A DNA stretch of 64,000 bases from Rhodanobacter glycinis (GCF_900114325.1 NZ_FOSR01000002.1:310001-374000), one strand, 5' to 3'; numbered from the stretch's first letter, positions 26,249 through 38,596 are shown. Translations and numbers: made by a program. The notes: generated by a model not told the origin, from the letters alone.

Positions 26249-28261
26249 ATGTCGCAAGGTCTCACCCGTCTCGCCGCCCTCACTGCCGCCCTGCTGCTCG
26301 CCGGCTGCGCCCGCCAGGCCACCCGGCCCGATGTCGATTCGGCACAGCTGGCCGATGGCGCGCGGGCCGATGTGGCGATTCTCGAAACCACCGACATCCA
26401 CTCCAACGTCCTCAGCTACGACTACTACAAGCAGAAGGCCGACCCGACGCTGGGCTTCGAGCGCACCGTCACGCTGATCCGTCGCGCCCGCGCCGAGTTC
26501 ACCAACACCTTCCTGTTCGATGCCGGCGACACCATCCAGGGCAGCGTGCTGGCCGACTACCAGGCCCAGGTGAAGCCGGTGACCTGCCACCAGGAACTGG
26601 CGGTGTACCGCGCGATGGACGCGGTGGGTTACGACGGCGGCACCATCGGCAACCACGAATTCAACTACGGCCTGCCGTTCCTGTCGCAGGTCACCGGCAC
26701 GCCGATGAACGTGGATGGCGTGCCCGCCGAGCATTGCGCCGGCCCGCACTTTCCGCTGGTGCTGTCCAACGTGGTCAGCACGCGCGACGGCAAGCCGATC
26801 TTCAAGCCGTGGACGATGATCCACCGCCAGATCGCCGCGTATACGCCGGACGGCAGCGAGCTCAGTGTGCCGTTGAAGATTGCCATCATCGGCTTCGCGC
26901 CACCGCCGATCATGCAGTGGGACCAGCACAACCTGGAAGGCAAGGTGACCACCACCGGCGTGGTCGAGGCTGCGCAGAAATACATGCCGCAGATCGAGGC
27001 GCAGCACCCGGACCTGGTCATCGCCATCCTGCACGGCGGCCTCGACACCGCGCCGTACACGTCGACCATGGAGAACGGCGGCTGGTACCTCGCCGGCGTG
27101 CCTGGCATCGACGTGCTGCTGCTCGGCCACATGCACACCGATTTCCCCGGCCCACGCTTCGCGCACATGAAGGACGTGGATGACAGCAAGGGCTTCGTGC
27201 GCGGCGTACCGGCGGTGATGGGCGGCTTCTTCGGCAAGGACCTGGGCGTGATCAAGCTGGCGCTGGACCGCGAGCATGGCCGTTGGGTGATCGACAAGAG
27301 CCAGACCCGCAGCGAAGTGCGGCCGATCTGCAGCAAGCCCGGCGATGCCGGCAGCTGCGTGCCAGCCGATCCGTCGATCGCGCCGCTGATCAGCAATGTG
27401 CAGAAGTCCGCGGTGGCCTACGTCAACACGCCGATCGGCAGCAGCCGCGTGCGCCTGTCCAGTTACTTCGTCGACGAGGGCGACATGACCGCGCTGGCCG
27501 CGGTCAACGCCGCCCAGCTCGACTATGCGCGGCGCGAATTGCCGCGCCTGCACCCGGAACTGGCGCACGTACCGCTGCTGGCCGCGGCCGCCGCGTTCCG
27601 CACCGGCTTCGGCGGCCCCGACGACTACACCGACGTGAAGCCCGGCCCGCTCACCTTGCGCAGCGCCGCCGACCTGTACTTCTACCCGAACACCCTGGCC
27701 GCGGTGAAAACCGATGGTGCCGGCGTGAAAGCGTGGCTGGAGAAATCGGCCGAACGCTTCCAGCGCATCGATCCGTCGAAAACCGGTCCGCAGGAATTGA
27801 TCAACACGCACTTCGCCGGCTTCAACTTCGACCAGATCCAGGGCGGCGGCCTGCACTACGTCATCGACGTGACCCAGCCGGTGGGCCAGCGCATCGTCTC
27901 GCTCACATGGAAGGGCAAGCCGGTCAAGCCGGACCAGCCGTTCGTGGTGGTCACCAACAACTACCGCGCCAGCGGCGGCGGCCACTTCCCCGGCCTCGAC
28001 GGCAGCAGCATCGTGCTGGCCGCACCGGACGGCACCCGCGAGATCGTGGCCAAGTGGCTGCAACGCCACCCCGACCTCGGCGCGCACCACCTGCCCGTCC
28101 GCTCGTGGCATTTCGCCCAGATCAAGACACACGGCCCGGTGCTGTTCACCACCGCCAGCGGCAAGCAGCACGTGGCCCGCGGCGACGGCCTCACCGACAT
28201 CCGCCAGATCAAGGACAACGGCGACGGCACCGCTGTCTACGCGATCGACTTGTCACACTGA
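26249..28261 (+). CDS. cpdB: 2',3'-cyclic-nucleotide 2'-phosphodiesterase/3'-nucleotidase, lipoprotein
   Basis: A periplasmic calcineurin-type nucleotidase of 670 residues. The N-terminus is a lipoprotein signal (AALTAALLLAGC), so it is probably membrane anchored, unlike the soluble E. coli CpdB. Metallophosphatase motifs are LETTDIHSN, FDAGDTIQGS, IGNHEFNYG, ILHGGLD and GHMHTDFPGP. The C-terminal nucleotide-binding domain has VVTNNYRASGGGHFPG, close to CpdB. It hydrolyses 2',3'-cyclic nucleotides and 3'-nucleotides for phosphate and nucleoside recovery. The start at 26249 is chosen because it begins the lipoprotein signal; the upstream open frame is not protein-like. Confidence 0.93.
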   Translation: MSQGLTRLAALTAALLLAGCARQATRPDVDSAQLADGARADVAILETTDIHSNVLSYDYYKQKADPTLGFERTVTLIRRARAEFTNTFLFDAGDTIQGSVLADYQAQVKPVTCHQELAVYRAMDAVGYDGGTIGNHEFNYGLPFLSQVTGTPMNVDGVPAEHCAGPHFPLVLSNVVSTRDGKPIFKPWTMIHRQIAAYTPDGSELSVPLKIAIIGFAPPPIMQWDQHNLEGKVTTTGVVEAAQKYMPQIEAQHPDLVIAILHGGLDTAPYTSTMENGGWYLAGVPGIDVLLLGHMHTDFPGPRFAHMKDVDDSKGFVRGVPAVMGGFFGKDLGVIKLALDREHGRWVIDKSQTRSEVRPICSKPGDAGSCVPADPSIAPLISNVQKSAVAYVNTPIGSSRVRLSSYFVDEGDMTALAAVNAAQLDYARRELPRLHPELAHVPLLAAAAAFRTGFGGPDDYTDVKPGPLTLRSAADLYFYPNTLAAVKTDGAGVKAWLEKSAERFQRIDPSKTGPQELINTHFAGFNFDQIQGGGLHYVIDVTQPVGQRIVSLTWKGKPVKPDQPFVVVTNNYRASGGGHFPGLDGSSIVLAAPDGTREIVAKWLQRHPDLGAHHLPVRSWHFAQIKTHGPVLFTTASGKQHVARGDGLTDIRQIKDNGDGTAVYAIDLSH

Positions 28262-28270
28262 AACTTTTAC

Positions 28271-28393
28271 CTCCTCTTCCCTTTGGGGAGAGGACCGAGG
28301 TGAGGGGCGGGTGCTCGCAAAAACACTTCGTTGGTAAGGCTCTCGCAAGGCCGACCCTCACCCCAACCCTCTCCCCGGAGGGGAGAGGGAGAA
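28271..28393. repeat. Pair of family A repeats between cpdB and the thr promoter
   Basis: Reverse copy at 28271-28318 (CTCTTCCC, TTTG, GGGAGAGG, then ACCGAGGTGAGGGGCGGGTG) and forward copy at 28355-28393 (CCCTCACCCCAACCCTCTCC, then GGGGAGAGGGAG). The pair is followed about 80 bases later by the thr promoter. Confidence 0.8.
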
Positions 28394-28474
28394 GACTGTC
28401 GGCATTCATATGGACATCCATACGTCCAGCACCGAAACACGCGGCAACCGCCCACCCATATTCCACAAAGTCTA

Positions 28475-28504
28475 TTGACAGCCGCCCAAGCCGCCCCGTA
28501 GTCT
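28475..28504 (+). promoter_or_regulatory. Promoter of the thr operon
   Basis: TTGACA at 28475-28480, an 18-base spacer, then TAGTCT at 28499-28504. Only 8 bases separate the -10 from the thrL ATG, so the transcript probably begins at or within 1-3 bases of that ATG. Confidence 0.7.
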
Positions 28505-28512
28505 CCAAAGCC

Positions 28513-28671
28513 ATGTCGCCCTTCTTCGCACTCGCACGCACGCATTTCGCCCCGGTTTCCACCGGGCGCGCGTCGTTGTTCGCGGGCGGCACGACGGCAT
28601 CCATCATCGCCACGATTATTACCACCGGCACCGGTACGACCGGTTCCGGGTGGGTGTCCGTGCGCGACTAG
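28513..28671 (+). CDS. thrL: thr operon leader peptide
   Basis: A 52-residue frame just upstream of hom-thrB-thrC. The stretch TTASIIATIITTGTGTTG (residues 27-44) has nine Thr and four Ile residues, like the E. coli Thr leader, whose attenuation reads charged tRNA-Thr and tRNA-Ile. After the stop, a strong hairpin (GGCCCCGCC at 28688 with GGCGGGCC ending near 28713) and a competing pairing of GGCCCCG with CGGGGCC (28739-28745, next to the hom ribosome site) can be drawn. No T-run follows, so control may be by Rho or by hiding the ribosome site. The promoter is so close to the ATG that the leader mRNA is probably leaderless. Confidence 0.82.
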   Translation: MSPFFALARTHFAPVSTGRASLFAGGTTASIIATIITTGTGTTGSGWVSVRD

Positions 28672-28762
28672 CTTCATCACTCGCAACGGCCCCGCCCTCG
28701 ATGAGGCGGGCCGGCGCACACCGACACCGCCAAGCGAAACGGGGCCTCTACCGGAGGTCACT

Positions 28763-29917
28763 GTGAACATCTGCGCTTCACCGCTCGCCGAACACCCGAA
28801 CCCGCTCCCGCCGGCCCTGGCGCTGCCCACGCGTACCCCGCGCCAGCGCACGCTTGCGGTCGGTGTGGTTGGCCCCGGCCGGGTCGGCAGCGCGTTGCTC
28901 GAACAGCTCCGGGCGGCGCAACCCCGGTTGGCCCGCGATTCGGGGCTGGACTTGCGCCTGTGTGGCGTCGTCGCCAGCAAACGCATGTGGCTGGATTGCG
29001 ACGACCCGGAACTCAACGCACGCCACCACAGCGCGCAGACCTGGCGCCCCAGCGACCTCGACGAATTCGCCGCGCACGTGCGCGGCAACGAAGGCCGCCA
29101 TGCGCTGCTGGTCGATTGCAGCGCCAATCCCGCGGTGGCCGCGCATTACCCGCACTGGCTGGCTTCGGGCATCCACGTGGTGACGCCGAACAAACTGGCC
29201 GGCAGCGGCGACCTGGCCCAGTGGCGAGCGATCCGCGCCGCCTGCACTCATGGCGCACGCTTTCGCTACGAGGCCACGGTCTGCGCCGGCCTGCCGGTGG
29301 TGCAGACCCTGCGTGACCTGCTCGACACCGGCGACCGCATGCTGTCGATCGAAGGCATGTTCTCCGGCACGCTGGCATGGCTGTACAACCGCCACGACGG
29401 CCAGCTGCCGTTCTCCACACTGCTGCGCGAAGCGCATGCGCTGGGCTATACCGAGCCGGACCCGCGTACCGACTTGTCCGGCATCGACGTGGCGCGCAAG
29501 CTGGTGATCCTGGCCCGCGAGGCGGGCCTGCCGCTGTCGCTGGAGGACGTGGAAGTGGAAAGCCTGGTGCCGCCGGCGCTGGCCGCGCTGCCGCTGGATG
29601 CCTTCATGCAACGTGCGCATGAACTCGATGCGCCGATGGCCGCGCGCCTGGCCAGCGCGCACACCGCCGGCGGCGTATTGCGCCATGTCGCCAGCCTCGA
29701 CCATGCCGGCCGCGCACGCGTGCGATTGGCGGTGCTGCCATCCAGCCACGCTTTTGCGCATACGCGCCTGACCGACAACATCGTGCAGTTCCGCACCGAG
29801 CGCTACCGCGACAACCCGCTGCTGGTGCAAGGCCCCGGCGCAGGCCCGGAAGTGACCGCCGCCGGCGTGTTCGCCGACATGTTGCGCATCGCCGAATCGC
29901 TGGCGGTGCACGCATGA
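28763..29917 (+). CDS. hom: Homoserine dehydrogenase
   Basis: It reduces aspartate semialdehyde to homoserine. The protein has 384 residues. The Rossmann motif [16 protein letters not shown] lies near residues 33-48. The substrate region [12 protein letters not shown], the [18 protein letters not shown] block and [10 protein letters not shown] ... [21 protein letters not shown] follow, the last being the catalytic Glu/Asp/Lys stretch. It resembles the C-terminal half of E. coli ThrA but has no aspartokinase half and no obvious ACT domain. Translation starts at GTG 28763 with GGAGG 5 bases upstream. Its stop overlaps the ATG of thrB. Regulation is expected through the thrL leader. Confidence 0.95.
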   Translation: MNICASPLAEHPNPLPPALALPTRTPRQRTLAVGVVGPGRVGSALLEQLRAAQPRLARDSGLDLRLCGVVASKRMWLDCDDPELNARHHSAQTWRPSDLDEFAAHVRGNEGRHALLVDCSANPAVAAHYPHWLASGIHVVTPNKLAGSGDLAQWRAIRAACTHGARFRYEATVCAGLPVVQTLRDLLDTGDRMLSIEGMFSGTLAWLYNRHDGQLPFSTLLREAHALGYTEPDPRTDLSGIDVARKLVILAREAGLPLSLEDVEVESLVPPALAALPLDAFMQRAHELDAPMAARLASAHTAGGVLRHVASLDHAGRARVRLAVLPSSHAFAHTRLTDNIVQFRTERYRDNPLLVQGPGAGPEVTAAGVFADMLRIAESLAVHA

Positions 29918-30912
29918 GCAGCCCAGCCGTGGACGCCGTGCTGGCCACTCCCGCTCCCGCGGCCGCCGCACGTACCGATGTGGCGCGCGCCTTCGCCCCC
30001 GCCAGCGTGGGCAACGTGGCGGTGGGTTTCGACATCCTCGGCCACAGCATGGTCGAGGCCGGTGATCGCGCCGAAGTGCGCCGCCTCGCCGAGCCGGAGG
30101 TGCGCATCGCCGCCATCCGCGGCTGCGTCGCCGACCTGCCGCTGGAGCCGCACAAGAACACCGCCGGCGCGGCCCTGCTGGCGATGCGCGAAGCGCTGGA
30201 CCTGCCTTTCGGTTTCGAACTGACCCTGCACAAGGGCATCGCGCTGGGTTCCGGCATGGGCGGCTCGGCCGCGTCCTGCGTGGCCGCCCTGGTGGCCGCC
30301 AATGCCTTGCTGGAACAGCCGTTGTCGCGCGAGGCGCTGTACCGCTTTGCGCTGGAAGGCGAGGCCGTGGCCAGCGGCAGCCGGCATGGCGACAACCTCG
30401 GCCCGATGCTGCTCGGCGGCCTGGTGCTGGCCACGCACGAACGCCTGCTGCGCATCCCCGTGCCGCCTGCATGGCATTGCGCGCTGGTGCATCCGCACTG
30501 CGTGCTGGAAACGCGCAAGGCGCGCGCGGCACTGGCGGGGAATTACGCGCTCGGCGAATTCGTGGCGCAAAGCGCCAACCTCGCCCTGCTGCTGGCCGGT
30601 TGTTTCCGCGGTGATGCCGCGCTGGTGCGCGAAGGGCTGAAGGACGTGCTGGTGGAACCGCGCCGCGCCCCGCTGGTGCCGGGTTTCATCCGCGTGAAAC
30701 AGGCAGCGCTGGATCATCACGCCTTCGGCGCCAGCATCTCCGGTGGCGGCCCCAGCGTGTTCGGCTGGTACGCCTGCCGTGCCGACGCCGATGCGGCGGC
30801 CAGCGCCATGCGCGCCGCTTTCGCCGAGGCCGGACTGGACAGCGACACCTTCGTCGCCCCGGTCGACGGCCCTGCTGCCACCCTTGTTGATGCCTTGCCG
30901 GACGAAGCCTGA
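29914..30912 (+). CDS. thrB: Homoserine kinase
   Basis: A GHMP-family kinase of 332 residues that phosphorylates homoserine. The N-terminal block [20 protein letters not shown], the phosphate-binding loop [19 protein letters not shown] and the C-terminal [13 protein letters not shown] are all present. The usual ThrB length is about 310, and the first 20 residues here look like a short extra tail. The ATG overlaps the hom stop (ATGA), and the stop is one base from the thrC start, so the three genes are tightly coupled. Confidence 0.96.
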   Translation: MSSPAVDAVLATPAPAAAARTDVARAFAPASVGNVAVGFDILGHSMVEAGDRAEVRRLAEPEVRIAAIRGCVADLPLEPHKNTAGAALLAMREALDLPFGFELTLHKGIALGSGMGGSAASCVAALVAANALLEQPLSREALYRFALEGEAVASGSRHGDNLGPMLLGGLVLATHERLLRIPVPPAWHCALVHPHCVLETRKARAALAGNYALGEFVAQSANLALLLAGCFRGDAALVREGLKDVLVEPRRAPLVPGFIRVKQAALDHHAFGASISGGGPSVFGWYACRADADAAASAMRAAFAEAGLDSDTFVAPVDGPAATLVDALPDEA

Positions 30913-30913
30913 C

Positions 30914-32230
30914 ATGACCGAACCCCTGCTTTACCTCAGCACCCGCGGCCGCAGTCCCGCCGTGGGCATCAGTGGTGCCATTGCCGCCGGACTGGCTCCG
31001 GACGGCGGCCTGTACGTGCCCGAAGCACTGCCGCGGCTCTCGCCTGACGCGTTCGATCCAGGCGGCACGCTGGCCGATACCGCCGCCACCTTGCTGGCGC
31101 CGTTCTTCGTCGGCGACCCGCTCGCGCAGGCGCTCCCCGCGATCTGCAAGGAAGCACTGGACTTCGACACCCCGCTGCGTCCGCTGCCGCATCGCGACGC
31201 GCACATGCTGGAGCTGTTCCACGGCCCCACCGCTGCGTTCAAGGACGTCGGCGCACGCTTCCTCGCCGCCTGCCTGCGCCGCCTGCCGCGAAAGGACGAA
31301 CGCCCGCTGACCATCCTCGTGGCCACGTCCGGCGACACCGGCGCCGCGGTGGGTGCCGCGTTCCATCACCAGCCGAACGTGCGTGTGGTGATTCTGTATC
31401 CGGACGGCCTGGTTTCGCCGCGCCAGGCGCACCAGCTCGGCTGCTTCGGCGACAACGTGCTGGCATTGCGCGTGCAGGGCCGCTTCGACGATTGCCAGCG
31501 CATGGTGAAAGCCGCGCTCAACGATGCCGAACTGCAGGCCGAACGCCCGCTCAGCTCCGCCAACAGCATCAGCCTTGGCCGCCTGCTGCCGCAGATGAGC
31601 TACTACGCGCATGCTTCACTGGCGTGGTGGAACGAACATCACACGCCGCTCAACTTCATCATTCCCACCGGCAATCTCGGCAACGCGCTGGCGGCGCTGT
31701 GGGTGCGCGAGATCGGCCTGCCGGTCGGCGAGGTCTGCCTGGCCTGCAACGCCAACGCCACCTTGCCCGAATTCTTCAGCGGCGCCGATTACCGTCCGCG
31801 CGACGCCATCGCCACCCTGGCCAACGCCATGGATGTCGGTGCCCCCAGCAATTTCGAACGCTTGCGCTGGACCTTCCCGCACGCCCACGAACTGCGCGCG
31901 CAGACCCAGGCGATGAGCGTGGACGACGCCACCATTCGCCGCACGCTCACCCGGCACGCACGCGAATATGGCGAAGTGTTCTGCCCGCACACCGCCACCG
32001 CCATGCACCTGCTCGACCGCCTGCGCGACGCCGGCAACACCGCGCCCTGGGCCGTCGTTTCCACCGCGCATCCGGCGAAATTCGAAAGCGTGGTGGAACC
32101 GCTTGCCGATCGCGCCGTCCCGGTACCTCCTGCCCTCGCCGCCATGTTGCAACGTTCCGCCAGCGCCGAGCCGATGGCGGCGGACGACGAGGCGTTGAAG
32201 CGGTGGCTGCGGGAGCCTGCCTATGCATGA
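30914..32230 (+). CDS. thrC: Threonine synthase
   Basis: A PLP enzyme of 438 residues that converts O-phosphohomoserine to threonine. Family features are YLSTRGRSPAVGISGAIAAG at the start, the PLP-lysine in FHGPTAAFKDVGARFLAA, VATSGDTGAAVGAAF, the phosphate loop FIIPTGNLGNALAA and NAMDVGAPSNFER. The ATG at 30914 is one base after the thrB stop. It is the last gene of the thr operon; no terminator with a T-run is visible after it. Confidence 0.96.
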   Translation: MTEPLLYLSTRGRSPAVGISGAIAAGLAPDGGLYVPEALPRLSPDAFDPGGTLADTAATLLAPFFVGDPLAQALPAICKEALDFDTPLRPLPHRDAHMLELFHGPTAAFKDVGARFLAACLRRLPRKDERPLTILVATSGDTGAAVGAAFHHQPNVRVVILYPDGLVSPRQAHQLGCFGDNVLALRVQGRFDDCQRMVKAALNDAELQAERPLSSANSISLGRLLPQMSYYAHASLAWWNEHHTPLNFIIPTGNLGNALAALWVREIGLPVGEVCLACNANATLPEFFSGADYRPRDAIATLANAMDVGAPSNFERLRWTFPHAHELRAQTQAMSVDDATIRRTLTRHAREYGEVFCPHTATAMHLLDRLRDAGNTAPWAVVSTAHPAKFESVVEPLADRAVPVPPALAAMLQRSASAEPMAADDEALKRWLREPAYA

Positions 32231-32418
32231 GCATGGCCTGCACCGGCCGGCGGGTGACTTCCGGCAGCTACCGGTTGCGTGCAGAGCTGGCGCATCATCC
32301 GCCTTGATCCGCTGAAGCATTTCCGGGCCGCAGCGAATCGCCGCCCCGACCGTGGGGCGGCACGGAAAGACGGGTGTCCCGGCGCGCACCGATTGACTCA
32401 AGCCTCCAGGGGAAAACG

Positions 32419-33048
32419 ATGAAGCTCATCGGCATGCTGGACTCACCGTACGTCCGCCGGGTCGCCATCTCGCTGTCTTTGCTGGGACTTCGCTTCGAGC
32501 ACCAGCCGCTCTCGGTGTTCCGCGACTTCGCCGGGTTCGAAAAGATCAATCCCGTCGTCAAGGCACCGACCCTCGTCTGCGACGACGGCGAGGTGTTGAT
32601 GGACTCCACCCTGATCATCCAGTACGCCGAGGCAGTGGCGCGTCCCAGGTCGCTATTCCCCTTGGCGCCCGCGGCGCTCCAGCACGATCTGCATCTCCTC
32701 GGCCTGGCGCTGGCGGCGACCGAGAAAAGCGTGCAACTGGTCTACGAGCGTGAATTGCGGCCCGCGGAGAAGCGGCACCAGCCCTGGGTCTCCCGCGTGA
32801 CCGGCCAGTTGCTGTCCGCCTACCGCGAACTTGAACGCGAGTTCGCCCATGGCGCCCATCCCGTCGACAGCGTAACGATCCGGCAGGCTGGCGTGGCCGT
32901 GGGCGTGGCTTGGTACTTCACCCAGCGCATGCTTCCGGGGACGGTTCCGGTCGAGTCGTGCCCTTCCCTGGCGGCATTCTCCGCAAGCGCCGAATCGCTG
33001 CCCGAATTCAGGGCAGCCCCCTACGGCGACGGCACCTGCCAGCCATGA
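32419..33048 (+). CDS. Glutathione S-transferase family protein
   Basis: A 209-residue protein with the N-terminal thioredoxin-like GST domain (KLIGMLDSPYVRRVAISLSL ... NPVVKAPTLVCDDGEVLMDSTLIIQY) and an all-helical C-terminal domain. The ser/tyr-rich SPYVRR motif with the conserved cis-Pro in KAPTL and the Asp-Ser of DST bind glutathione in relatives. AGGGGA precedes the ATG at 32419; an in-frame start 45 bases upstream has no ribosome site. The substrate is unknown. It is probably transcribed alone. Confidence 0.9.
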   Translation: MKLIGMLDSPYVRRVAISLSLLGLRFEHQPLSVFRDFAGFEKINPVVKAPTLVCDDGEVLMDSTLIIQYAEAVARPRSLFPLAPAALQHDLHLLGLALAATEKSVQLVYERELRPAEKRHQPWVSRVTGQLLSAYRELEREFAHGAHPVDSVTIRQAGVAVGVAWYFTQRMLPGTVPVESCPSLAAFSASAESLPEFRAAPYGDGTCQP

Positions 33049-33094
33049 CGAGCCACGGGTGCGGAAGCCGCCATCCGCCCGGCCCACAAGCCCA

Positions 33095-33784
33095 TCACCC
33101 GCCGTCGGCGTTTCGCTCGAGCACGGCCACGTTTACCTCGCAACGCAGGCGAAAGCCCAGTGCTTCGTAAAGGCGAATTGCTGTCGTGTTGCTCTGCCAG
33201 GCGTGCAGGAAGGCCGTGTCGCCGCGTGCCGCGATCGCCGCGGCGACATGTCGCGACAAGCGGCTGGCCAGGCCGCGTCCGCGGAAATCCGGATGCGTGC
33301 ATACCGCGCTGACTTCGGTATAGCCCGGAAAGCGGAAGCGTTCACCGGCCATGGCGGCGAGCCGTCCGTCGATGCGGATACCGACGAACTGCCCCATGCG
33401 ATGGGTGTCACGAAGGAACGGCCCCGGCTGGGTCAGCGTGGCCAGCGCCAGCATCTCCTCCGCGTCCGCGTCGCCCAGCGCGATCAACCGATCCGGACCT
33501 GGAAGGGTCTCGATCCGCTCGGCAGCCACCATCTGCACGCCGACCGCGGTCTTGACTACCGTCACGCCGGAAGGAATGCCTATTTCGGGCACCTGCAGGA
33601 TGAACACCGGTTGGGCGGGGCGGAGCAGCCGGGCCAGCGCGTCGAGCGAGACGTCGTCGTCATCGCACGCCGAAGCGAACCGGTTGATCTCCGGCCGATA
33701 GCATTTGGCCTTGGCATCACCCTGCGCAAGGTGGGCATGCGCACTGGTCAGGCTGGCCCAGACGGGGCGGTCGAGCTGATTCAT
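33095..33784 (-). CDS. GNAT family N-acetyltransferase
   Basis: A 229-residue acetyltransferase. The C-terminal half has the acetyl-CoA site VSAVCTHPDFRGRGLASRLS, the helix and strand HVAAAIAARGDTAFLHAW and the closing SNTTAIRLYEALGFRLR. The N-terminal half (MNQLDRPVWASLTSAHAHLA) resembles a partial duplicated GNAT fold as in the DUF/FR47-like branch. The start at 33784 is the first ATG that gives a normal-length protein; the frame stays open a long way upstream but that part overlaps the leu leader region and is not protein-like. The substrate is unknown. Confidence 0.82.
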   Translation of the reverse strand: MNQLDRPVWASLTSAHAHLAQGDAKAKCYRPEINRFASACDDDDVSLDALARLLRPAQPVFILQVPEIGIPSGVTVVKTAVGVQMVAAERIETLPGPDRLIALGDADAEEMLALATLTQPGPFLRDTHRMGQFVGIRIDGRLAAMAGERFRFPGYTEVSAVCTHPDFRGRGLASRLSRHVAAAIAARGDTAFLHAWQSNTTAIRLYEALGFRLRCEVNVAVLERNADGG

Positions 33785-34130
33785 CCCACACCACTCGCTG
33801 ATCTGAAAACCGTCGTCCCAAGATACTTCACCTGCGCCGTGCATGGCACGCCGACCGTCCCGAAGCGCCCGCCCCGCCTCAGCCAGGCGCCCCCATGCGG
33901 ACCCGCCCGGATGCTTGTTCCGCCGGCATGGAAGACACTCATCACGGCAGGTGTCGAGCCCCCGAAAACTTGCGCAGGCATTCGCACAACGTGGCAGATC
34001 GCCTTGCGTCCGCGTGATCACGATTCGTTCGAGTGACGCCGGTCGCAAAACCATATGGACGGCCAGCCGTCCGTACGCGTACGTATCCGACCCCGGCCAG
34101 ACATCGGAAAAATCGTCATGAAGAAAATGT
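33785..34130. other. 346-base gap between GNAT gene and leu promoter
   Basis: No convincing gene. The only structure noted is the palindrome GTACGCGTAC near 34073-34082, about 50 bases upstream of the leu -35, which could be a binding site. Confidence 0.4.
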
Positions 34131-34159
34131 TTGACAAGCCTTCGACACTGCCGTAGGTT
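34131..34159 (+). promoter_or_regulatory. Promoter of the leu-ilv operon
   Basis: TTGACA at 34131-34136, a 17-base spacer, then TAGGTT at 34154-34159. The leader ATG begins only 7 bases later, so the start of transcription falls on or next to the start codon. Confidence 0.75.
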
Positions 34160-34166
34160 CAATCGC

Positions 34167-34304
34167 ATGTCGCAGCGCAACAGCCACCGTCGCATCGCCG
34201 AATCGAATCGCCTCCTGGCGATTACCGGCCTGCTGCGGCTTCGCGGCACGCTCCTTCTTGCCCTTGTACTCGTACTCCTCATTACCAACGGAGGTGCGGG
34301 CTGA
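34167..34304 (+). CDS. leuL: leu-ilv operon leader peptide
   Basis: A 45-residue frame with the run TLLLALVLVLLITN near its end (residues 28-41): seven Leu, two Val and one Ile. Several Leu codons are CTT or CTC, which are rare in the GC-rich genes nearby. GTGCGGG (34294-34300), in the last codons, is exactly complementary to CCCGCAC (34354-34360), the left arm of the terminator. A ribosome stalled at the Leu/Val codons would leave this segment free to form the antiterminator; a ribosome reaching the stop would cover it. This is classical attenuation and fits an operon for all three branched-chain amino acids. The ATG is at the expected transcription start, so the mRNA is probably leaderless. 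Confidence 0.9.
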   Translation: MSQRNSHRRIAESNRLLAITGLLRLRGTLLLALVLVLLITNGGAG

Positions 34305-34350
34305 GGGCATGTGTCCAGGTAAATAGAAACAAACCTGAAGACTCCCAAAG

Positions 34351-34383
34351 AACCCCGCACCAGAAATGGAGCGGGGTTTTTTG
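34351..34383 (+). terminator. Attenuator terminator of the leu-ilv operon
   Basis: AACCCCGC (34351-34358), a 12-base loop, GCGGGGTT (34371-34378) and a run of six T (34377-34382). It lies between leuL and leuA. The left arm can pair instead with GTGCGGG in the leader frame. Confidence 0.93.
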
Positions 34384-34415
34384 TTGCCCTCGGCATCGCC
34401 TCACACAGCGGAGCC

Positions 34416-36025
<1,610 letters not shown>

Positions 36026-36029
<4 letters not shown>

Positions 36030-37023
36030 ACACGCCCTTCCTCTGGCACAACGGCCGCATCAAGCCGTGGAGTGAAGCCAACACCCACGTCAGCACGCAC
36101 GCCCTGCACTATGGCTCCTCGGTGTTCGAGGGCGAGCGCGTGTATGCCACGCCCGATGGACCGGCCTATTTCCGCCTGGCCGACCACACCCGGCGACTGT
36201 TCGAATCGGCCAAGGTGTACGAGATCGAGATCGGTTACAGCGAGGCGGAGATCAACGCCGCCAGCCTGGAACTGATCCGCGCCAACAGCATGAAGTCCGC
36301 CTACGTGCGGCCGATCGTGTTCCGTGGCGCCGGCGGCCTGGGCGTGCTGCCGAAGGACGGCGCGCCGGTGGAAGTGGCCTTGATGGCGATGGAATGGGGC
36401 GCGTACCTGGGTGAAGCCGCCGAACGCGGCGCCGACGTGTGCGTGTCGTCATGGCACCGCCCTGCACCAAACACCATCCCGAGCTGGGCCAAGGCTGGCG
36501 GCAACTATCTCAACAGCCAGTTGATCGGACTGGAAGCGCGCCGCAACGGTTACGACGAAGGCATCGCGCTGGGCCACAACGGCCTGCTCAGCGAAGGCGC
36601 CGGCGAAAACCTGTTCCTGGTCAAGCGCGGCAAGTTGCTCACGCCGCCGTCCAGCGCCGGCATCCTGGCCGGGATCACCCGCGACACGGTCATCACCCTG
36701 GCCGCCGAACTGGGCATCCCGGTGGAAGAGCGCGACCTGCCGCGCGAGGCGCTGTACACCGCCGACGAAGTGTTCATGACCGGCTCGGCTGCCGAGATCA
36801 CCCCGGTGCGCTCGGTGGATCGCAAACCCGTGGGCAGCGGCAAGCCCGGGCCGGTGACGCGCGGCCTGCAGGAAAGCTTCTTCGGCTTGTTCAATGGCAG
36901 CACGCGCGATCGCTGGGGCTGGCTGAGTTTTGTTCATGCGGTCGTCCCTGACCGCGAAAGTCAAGAAGCGGGCATCCATGCCCGCACTCCTCATCAACAG
37001 CCGGCTTCTTTGGAGGCTTCTGC

Positions 37024-37027
<4 letters not shown>
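36026..37027 (+). CDS. ilvE: Branched-chain amino acid aminotransferase
   Basis: A class IV PLP aminotransferase of 333 residues doing the last step of Ile, Val and Leu synthesis. Motifs: [20 protein letters not shown], the catalytic-lysine region [19 protein letters not shown], the cofactor loop [25 protein letters not shown] and [10 protein letters not shown]. The usual protein ends near WGWL plus a few residues. Here about 30 extra residues follow (from SFVHAVV), encoded over a small palindrome (GCGGGCAT, CC, ATGCCCGC at 36968-36985), so a repeat has lengthened the 3' end. It overlaps leuA upstream and leuC downstream by four bases each. Confidence 0.95.
36968..36985. repeat. Palindrome inside the 3' end of ilvE
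   Basis: GCGGGCATCCATGCCCGC lies in the part coding for the unusual C-terminal tail, about 40 bases before the leuC start. Confidence 0.6.
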
Positions 37028-38439
<1,412 letters not shown>

Positions 38440-38458
38440 ACATCCGTGCCGCCGCTTT

Positions 38459-38596
38459 TCTTCCTCTCCCCGCCGGGGAGAGGACCGAGGTGAGGGGCCA
38501 AGCTCGCGGAAGCTTTGCATCGAAGCGCGCTCCGATCAGCGACTTCGCGAGCACCCGCCCCTCGCCCCAACCCTCTCCCCAGCGGGGAGAGGGAGC
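38459..38596. repeat. Pair of family A repeats between leuC and leuD
   Basis: Reverse copy 38459-38508 (CCTCTCCCC, GCC, GGGGAGAGG, ACCGAGGTGAGGGGCC) and forward copy 38546-38596 (GCGAGCACCCGCCCCTCG, AACCCTCTCCCC, AGC, GGGGAGAGGGAG). They are inserted within the operon, filling most of the gap. Confidence 0.85.
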
